Of a stretch of DNA of 64,000 nt, positions 46,354 to 57,202 are shown piece by piece. The stretch's first letter is position 1, and the number at the start of each line of letters is the position of its first letter. The notes beneath the pieces are model-generated. The model had not been told where the DNA came from. It did no database searches and saw only the letters and a program-made list of their open reading frames with translations. Made by a program: the position numbers and the translations under genes. The DNA comes from Nothopassalora personata. Its lineage: Eukaryota; Ascomycota; Dothideomycetes; Mycosphaerellales; Mycosphaerellaceae. The stretch spans positions 3,658,001 through 3,722,000 of the forward strand of contig CM066289.1 in NCBI GenBank assembly GCA_033816765.1, written 5' to 3'.

Positions 46354-46902
46354 ATGCTATCAACACCAACATGCAACATGATCGCGAGCGGGCCTGCCAC
46401 TATGTCTGACCTCCTCGTTCTTACGCCGCTATCATCACCTACAACTTTTGAACAAGAACGACCAGCTTCTTCTCCAACCATCTGCCTGAGCAAGATGTCT
46501 GATGAAAAAGAGTTGACATATAGTCATGAGGTTCCAAAAATTCCCACCTTCAATGCGGAGCGTTTCGGTCATCAGACGAGTCTTCATGCGACGTCAACAG
46601 CTATACACGCCTGGGCTGGTGAGTGCCCTTGTGAGGCGGCCTGCGAATGGCCACCGAATCAGCACTGCCCGAAAACGTTCACAAAAGAAATGTGTGTGTT
46701 CCAAAAATTGAGCTGCCGACCCGGCGAGGTCAGCTGCCACATCTCGGTGTATTCTCAGCCCAACCAAGTCCGGCTACTGAAGAAGAAAGGAAAGAGGGTT
46801 GCAAGTAGAAATGAAAAACCTACTTATGCGTCTGCCTGCTGGTCTGTGCTGAGATTGGCAAGCATATTGCGTCACAAAGTAAGGGGAACGGTGACAAAAT
46901 GA
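46354..46902 (+). CDS. Hypothetical 182-residue protein
   Basis: A single open frame from a true ATG. The N-terminal 60 residues are Ser/Thr/Pro-rich (LVLTPLSSPTTFEQERPASS). The middle has a cysteine cluster (AWAGECPCEAACEWPPNQHC, KEMCVFQKLSC, GEVSC). The C terminus is basic (LLKKKGKRVASRNEK). No signal peptide, no known domain, no splice or promoter evidence. It could be a chance open frame in a relic-rich stretch. Confidence 0.3.
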   Translation: MLSTPTCNMIASGPATMSDLLVLTPLSSPTTFEQERPASSPTICLSKMSDEKELTYSHEVPKIPTFNAERFGHQTSLHATSTAIHAWAGECPCEAACEWPPNQHCPKTFTKEMCVFQKLSCRPGEVSCHISVYSQPNQVRLLKKKGKRVASRNEKPTYASACWSVLRLASILRHKVRGTVTK

Positions 46903-47978
46903 ACGACCAAAAGCATTGCGGATTTGCTAGCAGAGCATTGCCTAGTGCATCAATTATTGAGGGCTGACTGCTCCCGGTACCGCTACTTATGCAGGTGATT
47001 GTAAGTCCACGATGCTCGGGCACATTCTTCATTGATACCAGAACCGAGCCATTATACCACTCCAAGCAGTGCTCTTCATCTTGACCTTGCAGTTCGAGTT
47101 CCGTCACCAACGAGATCATCTCCATCAACATAGTCTCATTCTTCCTGCAACGACTCCCTGCTGGACTCAGCAACACCATCTACAAATATGCCTTCGGTAC
47201 GCTTCAGCCCTTCGCAATGGCTCTTCAGCATGGATCGACACACTTTGATAGATCCAGAACAATAAAACTTTGTACAGCCAGCAATCACGAGAACCGGTCG
47301 TCAAGTCCGCCAGGAGACGGTCGCATACCATTGGAATGGCATCTATCACGTCGACCTTACCTCTGAAGTCAATCGCCACCGACCGTGCTCGCAGCGTTGC
47401 TGGGTGATACTGCCACCGCCGATCTATCCATCAGGGTAAAAAGCATCGTTGTGAACCGTGGGACATGTTGCATGTGCAGATACCGCGATCTCAACAGATG
47501 TGTTTGGTGGTAAAGGCTTGCAAGCAACTTGGAGGCTGCTGGGCTCAAGCAAGAAGGGAGACTGGTGATTGTGGAGAAGCGCCACGGATAAGATGATCAT
47601 TGCAAAGAACATAGAGAGGAACTGGGATCGATAGATACTGCATTGGAGCTAAGGCTTTCCTTTGTGCTTGAGTTGCAAGCCCGCGGACTACTTCCTTATA
47701 TTTCAAAGACTCTGTTCTGAAGGACCTCCTACATGTGACATCTGTACCCTGGCAGTAGCACTGCGAACTTTTTCACAAGCACGCCATGTCTCTCCTCTTC
47801 TCAAACCTTAAAGGTGGGTTAAGGCTCAAGCTTGGTCCTGAAGCTCGTACAGCTCATACACATGGGAGCTCGCCGGGTCAGTCCGATGCTTCTTCTTCAC
47901 TCGCTACACGGCTAGTGGAACAGTGGAATACCTTCGCTCTGCCACCTATCTGCGTTCAGTGGAATATGCAACGTCTCT
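46903..47978. other. No confident gene
   Basis: About 1.1 kb. Minus-strand frames at 46820-47179 and 47167-47379 look partly protein-like (DFRGKVDVIDAIPMVCDRLL, MEMISLVTELELQGQDEEH) and may be pieces of another decayed gene, but I cannot join or name them. Confidence 0.3.
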
Positions 47979-48440
47979 TCACAAATGAAATTTGCGGCTG
48001 CGAAAGCCGTGATGATCAGCATACTCGATCCACAAGTCCTTCGTACACATGTTCACATGGTCGTTTAGTGCCTTATCAATGTCTGAGGTATCCCAATGTT
48101 GACCCTCGACCAGATCCATATGCTCTCGCCAGTGCGCACCATCTGCAGACCTCCACATTCGAACTACCTCCCGCCCCACAGCGTCAGCTCCAAGTCCTGC
48201 CACACGTCCTCAAAGCTAAGGTTAGGCTGCAGGCTGTTCCAGATGTGATTGTCCAGGCGAACGAAGGTCGAACCCACGGGCTCTTGACGGTCCGGCGTAC
48301 CACAGACCTGTGCATCGACTCCAGCGCTCTGCTGAAGCAAACATAAGATTCAACCTCGCTCGTCCGTTGTCCAGCCAATGCTCAACATCCGATCTTTGAT
48401 ATGCTTTACAAATGGCTCTAGGCACAGCTATCGATTTCGA
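47979..48440 (-). pseudogene. Unrecognised coding relic downstream of the orphan gene at 48465
   Basis: Reading leftward, one phase gives EPFVKHIKDRMLSIGWTTDE, a TGA where CGA would fit, then GVDAQVCGTPDRQEPVGSTF and SLQPNLSFEDVWQDLELTLW. At the G-rich ggggcggg the frame changes to VVRMWRSADGAHWREHMDLV and DIDKALNDHVNMCTKDLWIE, ending at 47979. A third phase is also open over part of this, so the reading is not unique. It may be the damaged 3' part of the gene at 48465-49043. Confidence 0.35.
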
Positions 48441-48464
48441 AGTACGGGCTTATGGCGCCGCAAA

Positions 48465-49043
48465 TCATGTCCTAGATGACCTCGTCTGCTCCAGCAAGCT
48501 CTGAGACGCTCGTGATACGACTTCAGGAGCACTGCGAACCTGCGCAAAGTCGTTGACACCAAGGCTGAGCTCTCCGATCCCCACCTCCGTGAGAAGATCT
48601 TCAGCCCAGTATATGGTGATTTGTTCCCAGCGCCGGCCGATCCTATGCTCACAGAGGTTCCTCTTTAACCAGGATCTAGACTGGTGTGCGATATCCGGTG
48701 GTGGGGTTCCGAATATGTCAGCCGTAGGACAATCCATCTCTCTTCCTTCCACGTGAGCCTTATTGAAATCGCTCGAGAATTTGATCATGTTAGTGTGGGG
48801 CCTCTCAGAGGCAGGAACCACCTCCAGCCTGTATTCTAAATATCCAATAGTTCCAGGTCCTTTTGCCTTCTTCGCAGAGAATACCGTAATAGTCTCTGCA
48901 GAACCCAAGGTGGCGATCGGTATCCCCGTCCCCTACTCTAGTGAAATTAGTCAACAGCTCTCCAGGCAGCCAGAGCGGAGAAATGGTACCAATGAGGCAT
49001 TGAGGTGTTCAGTCAATAGCTTCACGAGCAAGACTTTGGTCAT
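48465..49043 (-). CDS. Orphan protein, two clear exons, probably more upstream
   Basis: Exons 49043-48990 and 48932-48465 join in phase 0 across a 57-bp intron with gtacca, branch ttgactaat and acceptor gagtag. The junction restores a smooth reading, LTEHLNASLGTGIPIATLGS, followed by SAKKAKGPGTIGYLEYRLEV, RPHTNMIKFSSDFNKAHVEG and RWEQITIYWAEDLLTEVGIG. From the ATG at 49043 this is 173 residues. Further upstream, 49106-49504 holds another open stretch (GDLAPTPDTSDSLSPKATFG, YVGILKILELHIHNHLDIG) that can be joined in phase through a gtcagt donor, and 49514-49711 another, so the gene may be longer. Two phases are open there and I could not choose. No family recognised. Confidence 0.5.
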
Positions 49044-49802
49044 CGGCTCAGTCACTGGGCTTTGATCCACTTCATCGATAATTCGCCTTCAGCTGCCCTC
49101 CATCGTTATCCGAAGAGATGTTGAATTCTCATGTACTGACCGATGTCTAGGTGATTGTGGATGTGCAATTCGAGGATTTTCAAGATGCCGACGTAGCCAA
49201 AGGTGGCTTTTGGAGACAACGAGTCGCTTGTATCGGGGGTAGGCGCGAGATCTCCTCTTCGTGATCTCGTGGACGCAGTCCTCGTAGCTGTATATGTGAC
49301 CGTGTAGGGCTTTGGCTTCAGCGGAAACGTGTGTCGGTCGATGTTCTGCCTGCTTGACGGCTTCACAGGATCGAAGCTGGGCTCTTGAGTGAAGCCTATC
49401 GTTCGGTGGAGAGTGCGGCGTGTTATGATTTGTCTGTGAAAGTGTATCTCGTGTTTGTGGACTGGTATGCAGGAAATTGCCTGGCGTCGGCTGCCTGCAG
49501 GCAAACGTGCTCGCTAGTGCATCGCAGTCATTGGAATCAAGCCAGAAAAGGGTTGTTCGTATACCATTTTCGGTGCTGTTGAGTCGTTCAAGAGTGGGTA
49601 GCGATTGTGGCGAGTTGAAGATGTCGAGGCCGTTCGCAAGCAGAATCTCTGTTTTCTCAAGCCCAGCTTTGGGCCAGCCGGCATCGCATCGCTTGTAAGG
49701 AATTCAAGCAAGTGGCAGGCGATGGACTCGACAGCTACTGGGCGACATGTGTCGAATAGGGGGACATGCGTAATGCATAGAAAGATGAACTTCTACCAGG
49801 CA

Positions 49803-50118
49803 TCACAAGCAAGACACGGAGGATGCGAGCGTTACACAAACAAGCGTTGAAGGCCAACAAACACGATACACGGCGGAGTAGCAATACTGATGGCGGGTGA
49901 AGGAGGTAGTCTCTTCTCTGATATCAAGCAAGAAGCTCAAGAACAACGAAAAGAAGTGCTGACTAGCAGCAGCCATCAAAAATTGTCTTTTTTGAACATG
50001 TCAGTCCAGTCTCAATAAGCAGAAGATCGAAGACTTACGCCAGGGGTCCACCCGAAGGTGACTCATGACTGCCCACCACCACGATGTGCAATGCAGGGCG
50101 ACAGAAAGACCTGAGCAT
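49803..50118 (-). CDS. Small spliced gene, 87 residues, unknown function
   Basis: Exons 50118-50039 and 49986-49803 flank a 52-bp intron with a perfect gtaagt donor, a gactgac branch and an aaaaag acceptor. Splicing keeps the frame open for 88 codons including the stop. Exon 1 encodes MLRSFCRPALHIVVVGSHES and a Gly/Pro stretch. Without splicing the frame stops at the junction after 27 residues (PLA, then TAA). Exon 2 is hydrophobic (AAASQHFFSLFLSFLLDI) and ends with a cysteine-containing tail. Upstream on the same strand are a TATA box, a C/T-rich stretch and a leader, as in well expressed fungal genes. A second ATG four bases upstream in another phase would give a 19-residue peptide instead. 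Transcription is likely; the coding frame is a guess. Confidence 0.4.
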
Positions 50119-50244
50119 TCATGAGCGCACAAGCCCTGGCAGGTCTGAGAAGTTGTTAGTTGTGTTGAAGTATGAGAGGGGAATTGGGAGGTACTGACAA
50201 GTACGAAGCGAAAGGAAAGAGGGTTTTTGCTGGGCTGGAGCTGC

Positions 50245-50257
50245 GCTTATATATTCG
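50245..50257 (-). promoter_or_regulatory. TATA box of the small spliced gene
   Basis: On the minus strand gaatatataagcg lies about 130 bp before the ATG. It is followed by ccctctttcctttcg, a pyrimidine-rich stretch where fungal transcripts often start. A CCAAT sequence (plus strand, 50337-50341) lies about 80-90 bp upstream of the TATA box. Confidence 0.5.
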
Positions 50258-51428
50258 AGCCTCTGGAGTGCAAACGAGTTACATCACTGACACGCTAGTC
50301 GTCGACGTGACGACACTTCTGCAAAGGAGTGAGCAGCCAATAAGGGCGTTGTTGTTGTTGACCCCTGTGCAGTGATGTGGCTAGCTCGCACTGCGGAGGT
50401 CTGCCTATAAAACGGGGACTTTCTTCCTTCTTCCTGCTATCTTTTCTCCTCCAGCTGTTGCGTCGTCCTGCCGATGAGATCTGATTTCCAGAGTCTCACC
50501 ACCTCATGGGTAACACTGTGAGAGGTCAGGACACGCTGGCCACCTTCACTTTTTTGAACACGTCGACAGACCGCTGGGCTTGCTCATGTCTGTTGACATC
50601 GTGTCGCTGGTATTGCACTGCCTCCAGCCGACGCAACCTTTTCATCAGTCCCTTGCCTTGAGCAGGTCTCTGGAGAAGAGTAGCTCCTCCTCGATCCACG
50701 TCCCGTCTGCCGCCTTCGTGTGTATGCGTAGTCGTTCAGCTTTGTTTGATGACCGTCACGTCTGCTTTGTTCATGATCGGAGTAACACCACACGCGCCAC
50801 CTTGTTATGCTTGATGATACCCATAGTGTTAAGAACATTTCTCAGGCCGCGGACGCATCGTTCTAAGACTTGCCGCTGCAGCTGAGAATCTGCCTCGAGA
50901 GAGAGGGTTTAAGCAGCCGCCGACCGGTCGATCTGGCAGGCCTATTTGTAGCCACAGAACAAGAGACGACCTTGGATACAATACGGACGAAGTGCTCTAC
51001 TGACTGACTTCCCCCTCACAGATCTCGAAGAGGCTCAGCACCTCCACTCAGTCTGCCGTCCTCAATTTGCCACCCTCGGAAATACGCCTTCAATGCGCCA
51101 ACCTCGAGCGCGTCCTGCCCACCGCGAGCCTCTTGCGATCAAACGAGCGCGGCTCTAGGAAGTTGGAACCCGAGAAAGTACTACAACGCTTCTCTTCATC
51201 GTGCGGCGAGTCTACGATGACGACGAAAGGCGATGTCTGAAAGAGGTGCAGCAGTGACACGATATCTTGAAAGGCTTGGGACGATGAGAAGGCATAATGG
51301 CACTGAAATCTCATGCAGCGCAAGACGCGTAACATTAAAATGGTGCTTGTGAAGAGCTTGGACCAAAATTCTTGCGACCTTGGACACTGGATATCACGCA
51401 TCACAAGAGATGCCTTTCGGCGATGTAA
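50258..51428. other. No confident gene
   Basis: About 1.2 kb. The left end is the promoter of the small spliced gene and includes a short GTT run (50349-50360). No supported coding sequence elsewhere. Confidence 0.35.
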
Positions 51429-52206
51429 TCATCTCTTGCTCATCTCCCGACCCACATCCGGATCCAAGAGTAACTTGAGCACCCTCTGGGCTCTCTGCTC
51501 TGCGGCTCGCGTCAGCACCGTCCATCCATCCACATGTCCACCGTACCGAACATCATCATCGTCAAATTCCTTGCACTTGCAGCCAAGGTCCATCAGCAAA
51601 GCATGAAAAGGCTTGTGTGACATGGTACTGACAATGAAATTTGTGCTGAGATGCTTCGCCATAGCCCTTTTGCCCGAGATACACGCCCTGCTGGTGAAAC
51701 TTCAACTGAGGTGAAGCCATCCGCATCCAAGAAAGACCTGCCAAAGGCTCCAAGCTCAAACGCAACTTGCTCCGTGAGCTTGGCTCGGATCTTCTGGCAG
51801 ACGCCGCCACAGATCAGCTTGCACATGACGTTCCAGGCCTTCAGGAACATCGATGCTGCTGCGTGAACATTGAGGCAATGGGTAGTGGCGAATGGGCACC
51901 CAGCGATGGAAGCATATTTGTGCATCTGCAACGTACAGTCAGTGGACGTCTTTGGAATTGCATATGGAGATGCGTACCCGTCGCCGACATCAGATCAACA
52001 CTTGAGCAGGAAGAGAAGTCGGTGATGTTTGCTAGGAAGAGTTCGATGACGAAGCGGGCTGCTGTTGTTGGTTTGAATGTTCTATGGAAAGCTTTCGACG
52101 TTGTACTATCTATTAAGTATGTTAAATGGTATGGAGAAAGCTCCTTCGCATGCTGATAAGATGGTGTGGTACGTAGGACACAGAAGGTGGCGCTACAGAC
52201 GAACAC
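51429..52206 (-). pseudogene. Possible ankyrin-like gene remnant
   Basis: Minus-strand pieces look coding: TSKAFHRTFKPTTAARFVIE and FSSCSSVDLMSATG, followed by a plausible intron (gtacgc..ttgcag near 51930-51980), then in different phases KLICGGVCQKIRAKLTEQVA and, at the end, GGHVDGWTVLTRAAEQRAQR with VLKLLLD, which resembles one ankyrin repeat. I could not build one frame through all of them, so this is either a multi-exon gene that I have not resolved or a relic. Confidence 0.3.
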
Positions 52207-53133
52207 CAGAACACATCACGAAGCTCGCCTGGGACTATAGCGGTCTCCTACTACTGTGAGCCATAAGAACCTCATGTAATTGATTGAGCCTCCTCGACAA
52301 CGCCCGTTGGTCTGCACCGTGACAGCAAAGTTGGCTATTGTCTTATTCTTTCTACGAAGTGATTTCAACCCTCCTGCGAAACTGTGACTGCAGCAACCAC
52401 CTGTACGCTCTGATACCAGGCGCCCTCACCAGCGTATCAAATATACCTGGCACAGTTGTAGACTCACCGCGTTGTAATACATTGTAAGCTGATCCGCGAC
52501 AGCAATGCCAAGCCTTATCATGTGTGACGTATACACTCGTACCACATCGTGTTTCACTTGCGTCCAGCGGCCCGCAGCCGGCGGAGGTAAGGTATAAGTA
52601 ACTCTCTCTTCGCTCAGTCGCTTCTATCTCCTTTCTTCTTCATAGACATAGACCTTTGGCTTTTTGCGGCACTCGTTTGAGGCTGGTCCTCACTCGGTGC
52701 AGCCATCGTCTCTCTGATTATGCTATTTTTTTTGGAAACCACACACTCTTTTCATCAAGACTTGAGCTACGTGCTTGAGATTGGAGAAGAAGAATGTGTC
52801 TTTAAGCCCCTGGTCTCAACATCGAAACCAAGGATGACTGCACACAGCCTATGCAAGAATCTCAGCTGGCATTGAGCAGGCGAAGCGGACTGCAGGTGCA
52901 GACAGAGCACGAGGCGCTTTTGATTTACATTCATTCTGTGGACAAGATGCGTCATATCCACATCAAAACGACTCAATTACTGATGGCCCGGCTTGACCGA
53001 CTGCCAGTCCGGTTCACGAGTGCATCCTCGTCCGAACTCCCGTGCCTAAGCTCCCACAGCTTCGAAATTTCCAGCTAACCCAAATTCCTTCTACCAACAC
53101 CACCACACCACACCCACCACCACCACCACAGCC
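52207..53133. other. Probable promoter and leader of the coiled-coil gene
   Basis: About 930 bp. Near 52585-52640 a TATA-like ggtataagtaa is followed by C/T-rich sequence (ctctctcttcgctc, ctcctttcttcttc), suggesting a transcript start on the plus strand. A 75-codon frame at 52851-53078 lies in this leader and may be an upstream ORF or chance. Confidence 0.35.
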
Positions 53134-53703
53134 ATGGCCTCCTCAGATGACGGCAGTACGTTCTAACACCCCCACCTACCACACTACCACACAACACTTA
53201 CTGACTAACACACGCCAGTGAACACCCCCAACCAAGCCCTGCAGATCATGCAACTCCGCGCCCAGCTCGAAGAGCGTGACCACACCATCGCCGCCGGAAA
53301 CCGGCACGTCTCCGACCTCAACGACCGCCTCCGCGCCCGCGACGACTACATCGACGACCTCAAGGGCCAGCTGCTGAGCGTCACGGCCGACTACAACCGC
53401 GAACGCGGTCGCTACGATGAGGCCGCCGAGGACCGCGACCACTGGGCGAGGGCCTACAAGACTTTGGTGGAAGCAGTGTCTAACCTCCGGTATCATCATG
53501 TCCTCATCATCTCCCGGAGACGCCGGTGGTGGGCTTTGTTTGCTGACTTCTTTTGATATTGTAGCGCCGCCGCGAAGGTCGTGGTGAATTCTCTCTCGTT
53601 CGCGCAGACACATGGAGTTTCGGAGCGCACGGCGCAGGATCACATGAAGGTCACCATCAGCACACTTGAGGGAGAGGTAGAGGCGTATGACAAGCGCGCA
53701 TAG
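53134..53703 (+). CDS. Small coiled-coil protein
   Basis: Three exons, 53134-53155, 53219-53489 and 53565-53703 (donors gtacgt and gtatca; acceptors cgccag and ttgtag), give 143 residues. After a short MASSDDGMNTPNQAL start, nearly the whole protein is a charged amphipathic helix: QIMQLRAQLEERDHTIAAGN, LNDRLRARDDYIDDLKGQLL, YDEAAEDRDHWARAYKTLVE, then FAQTHGVSERTAQDHMKVTI and an acidic end. Heptad-like spacing of leucines fits a coiled coil. No known family recognised. The strong third-position C/G bias matches expressed genes nearby, so it is likely real. Confidence 0.7.
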
Positions 53704-53903
53704 TAGGGGATGAACAGGTGGAGAGGGCACTGCACGAGGCGAGCACGTGAAGCATGTGAAGGCAGCATTGTAGATGAAACAAATGCAAGGTCAGGCGCTT
53801 CGAGCAACTCATGCTTTCTGTTCGAATGATTGTCTGACGCAATCACTAACGCTCTACCACATTCACGGCGACCAGAATGTCTTCGTAATGCATGTGGCGC
53901 TAT

Positions 53904-56766
53904 TTACCATCCACTAGCAGCGCCAGGATCTCCATTGAAGTTGAAAGGACCCATCCCACCACCAAGGAACAATCCATCCATCCCGCTTCCACTCAAGTCG
54001 TCCATGCTCCCTAGGTTGATTCCCATAGCCTGCTCAAAGCCAGAGCCCCAGAGATAATCCGGCATCGTGCCATCAACGCCATACTGGTCATGAACACCAG
54101 CAGCGAAATCCTGGCCATTCTCGGGCGGAGCTGAGTATGTTGACTGCTGTTGCTGTTGTGCTTGCTGCTCTCGATGCACTGGGAACTTGTTGTCAGGATG
54201 GCCGGGTGCCGGGCGCTGAGTATAGTCGACTGGGAATGGATTATTGAAGGTCCAGCCTTGGCCTCGAGCTTGATCTTCGCCTTGCTGTGGCTCCTGGCCG
54301 GGCTGTCGATTCGCCGTGGCGACTTGCGAAAGCATTTGGAGAGGAGTCTGGCCGAGTCGATCCGCCTGCTGCGCGAGGTCTTGAAATGTCGATGTTGGCG
54401 GATGAGGTAATGGTTCACCGCGAGCTTGAGCTGTAATGTTCTCCTTGTGCTTGCCGAACCAGTCTCTGAGCACAATGAGGATACGCAGGATCTTGGGATG
54501 TGGTCTGAACTCCTGTTGATTTGCAACAGAGCCAAACATGCTGATCAAGCTGTCGATGTAGTGATCGACATGTACATCTTCAGGTGCCATGATCTTCGAG
54601 ATCTCACTGCTAGGCGTGGTAATGGCAACATGCATCTTGATCAGGATGACCAGTGCATATGTGCAGCGGACGAAGAAGATAAGCATTGGCAGTGCTTTGA
54701 CTGTGTCGAGGTTGTACGACAGCATAGTGTCAAGTATGCCGTGTGCAGCTTTGCGGCAAGCTTCCAGAGCTGCCATTTGGTGCTGTGTCAGGGTTTCCGA
54801 GCTGTTGTTGACAGCTCTGAGAGACTCTTCTGTAAAAGGAAGACGGAAGTCTTCGATGTTGTGGTTGAAGTGCAAGGCGATCTCGTGCAAGTACAGACTC
54901 GCAACATGCTCGAAAAAGCGGAGGCCAGGATGCTGCTTGAGCTCGGCTGGTATGTTGTCTGCCCAAGTCTTCAGCTCGTTCTCGAGCACATTGAGCTGGT
55001 ACGTCACTTTCGGATCGGTAATGCTGATGGTCGCTGTGTTGTCGTCCATCAAGAACTGCAGGCCGATCTCTTCGCAGATATGCTGAATCTTGATGTGTTG
55101 GCAGAAGAGCTTGTCCGAAGGAAGTGCTTCTGGACTCGACTCTAGAATATCGACACACTCTTTCATGTAGTGTGACCAACGAATCAAATTTGGACGGCGA
55201 AGCACCATCGATGCACTGCAGCAGTCAGCGAGTTGAACACGATTGGTCAGCACCTCTTGAAACTTACCTCGCGCACAGGTAATAACAACTCAACCAAGCT
55301 CGTCTCGCCTCAATCGTATCTGAGTTCTGAGGTAGTTGCAACCGCGGCCCAGGCTCAAACTCAGCATGCGGGCCCCCAAACCCTCTCCTCGCCTTAGTTG
55401 CATTGAACCTCTTGCCAAGACCGATGTCAATCGCCATCACAGCAGCCATGTGAATGATTTGGTAGAAGTTGGTCTGCTCTGCCTTCTCCGGTGGCTTATA
55501 CCACAGCGCGAGGACCTGCATAGCCTGAATTAACTCGAGCGACTTTACTCCATTGCAAACGACGCAGTCCGCAATAGCTCGAATGGCTTCACGCGAGAGC
55601 TGCTTGTTGACGTCCGGATGTAGAGTGCCGGCTGAAGAAGCCGACAGAATGCATACGTAAAGGATCGGCTTCTCCTCAAGAATCTGCTCGGCTGTTGTAT
55701 CTGGATGGAAGACGACTGCTGGCATATGAGGCGCAAGCTTGTGGACGTAGCGGTTGAAGATGGTCACGCCGATCTCTGGATTGACAAGCGTGTTGATTCT
55801 GTTCATGATTTCTTCCGGCGATCGGTGGATGAGATAGCGCATAGAGTCAGCATGTGATCCCCAAGAATCGTTGATCTGCTGAAGCTTCTTCATCGAGTCG
55901 TCCTGGACTGGCTGATTCGGCTGATAGCGTGCCCTTGTGTTGGTACTGGCGGCGTCTTGAGCGCCCGTGACCTCAGCCGGGCCATCTTCCGTACGTCGTC
56001 GCTTCTGCGGAGGCTGCAGTCCTGACGACCCAGCTCTAGCTGATGGACTCTCTGCCGCGTTCTGATGATACTGTTGCAATGCCTGCTGTATGTTCGCCGG
56101 CTGCTGCCTACCCTGCGTCATGTCCGCGGGCGGTGCCGGCGCAGCTCGTGGAGACGGATCGTATTGCTGCTGGGGTGGGACATGTCCGGACTGCTGCTGC
56201 TGCTGCTGTTGGAGGACAGCAGTCAAGGCATCCAATTTCTTCTCCAGTTCAGCGACTCGACTATCCGCCTTCTTTTGTCTCTTGCGACTCGGAGCTGTGA
56301 TGATGCATTGCCTTCCTGCCTTCTGACATCTGCGACATGGCAGCTCGGGGTGTGCCGGGTCCTGGTCACATCGCACTTTCAGCCCTCTGCAGGCCTCGCA
56401 GGCTCGTGGTCTCTTCGCATCTTCGCCGTTTCCTCCTTCGCCGTCATCATGTGGACTGTTTGCGTCTGTGTCCGGTGGAGGTGGTGGTGGTGGTGGTGGT
56501 GGCGGCGCAGCGGGACTCGCCTGGTTGCTTGCGCTTGCACTGCCTGTCGAGGGGGCTCCTGTGTTCGGCTGCTGGGGTGTGTGTCCTTGCGGTGTCGGGT
56601 ACTGATAGTATGGCTGCGGCGGAGATGGTGCGTATGTCTGTGCGAGGGATGGAGTTCGCTCGTACTTCGGCTGCAGTGGTGGTGGTGGAGGTGGTGGTGG
56701 AGCGGAAGATGTCGAGTCACCACCGAGTCGTGGGTCAATCTGCGGCTGTTGCTGTTGTCCGCTCAT
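53904..56766 (-). CDS. Zn2Cys6 transcription factor, WAR1-like
   Basis: Nuclear DNA-binding regulator. Exons 56766-55268 and 55215-53904 (52-bp intron, gtaagt..ctgcag, phase 2) encode 936 residues. The N terminus carries Pro runs and Gln/Tyr-rich stretches. The binuclear zinc cluster is Cys123, 126, 133, 144, 147 and 154 (CX2CX6CX10CX2CX6C). It is followed by a basic linker (PSRKRQKKADSRVAELEKK) with a short coiled coil and a Gln run. The context ACEACRGLKVRC is typical of the WAR1/PrtT type. The middle homology region includes YVCILSASSAGTLHPDVNKQ and MAAVMAIDIGLGKRFNATKA, and the C terminus is Gln/Gly-rich, a likely activation domain. WAR1 in yeast senses weak acids and PrtT in Aspergillus controls proteases; which role applies here is open. 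Pro and Gln runs are coded by triplet repeats (about 56190-56205 and 56475-56500). Confidence 0.88.
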
Positions 56767-57202
56767 GGTCGCGAGAGCAGGCCTGTCTCGTCGTCGGTGT
56801 TCGGCGTGAACACGGCGTGAAAGAGGCCGTGAATGCGACTTGGGAAGTAGAAGTTCGGCGCGGTCGGCGCCACGCGGCTGTACGAGAAGTATATGGTCTC
56901 ATCAAAATCAGGTATCGTCCAGCTGGCTGCAGTCAATATTTGATGTAGCTGCCCTAGAGTTAATGACCGCATCGCCCGCACAGGACTTCTATCCAGGAAG
57001 GGAGTATCCTTGGCGAGATTATCGATGCCTGAGGGTGCCTGACTTTACCCGCTGAATATATATCAATGTCGCCTTCACCTCTTCGCACCGACGACTGCGT
57101 TGCAGATATTACGCCGACAACCTCACTACCGAATGATGAGGTTCAAATGCACCCATCAACAACTCCAGATTAACGGCACAGCCTCCATCACGTTCAAACC
57201 AT
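56767..57202. other. Promoter of the transcription factor gene
   Basis: About 440 bp between the regulator's start and the 3' end of the tannase gene, both on the minus strand. No supported gene. Confidence 0.4.

Noticed and set aside
56065..56820. A 251-codon plus-strand open frame antisense to the Zn2Cys6 regulator
   Set aside because: Its Trp, Leu and Arg runs are the reverse complement of the Pro/Gln triplet repeats in the real gene.
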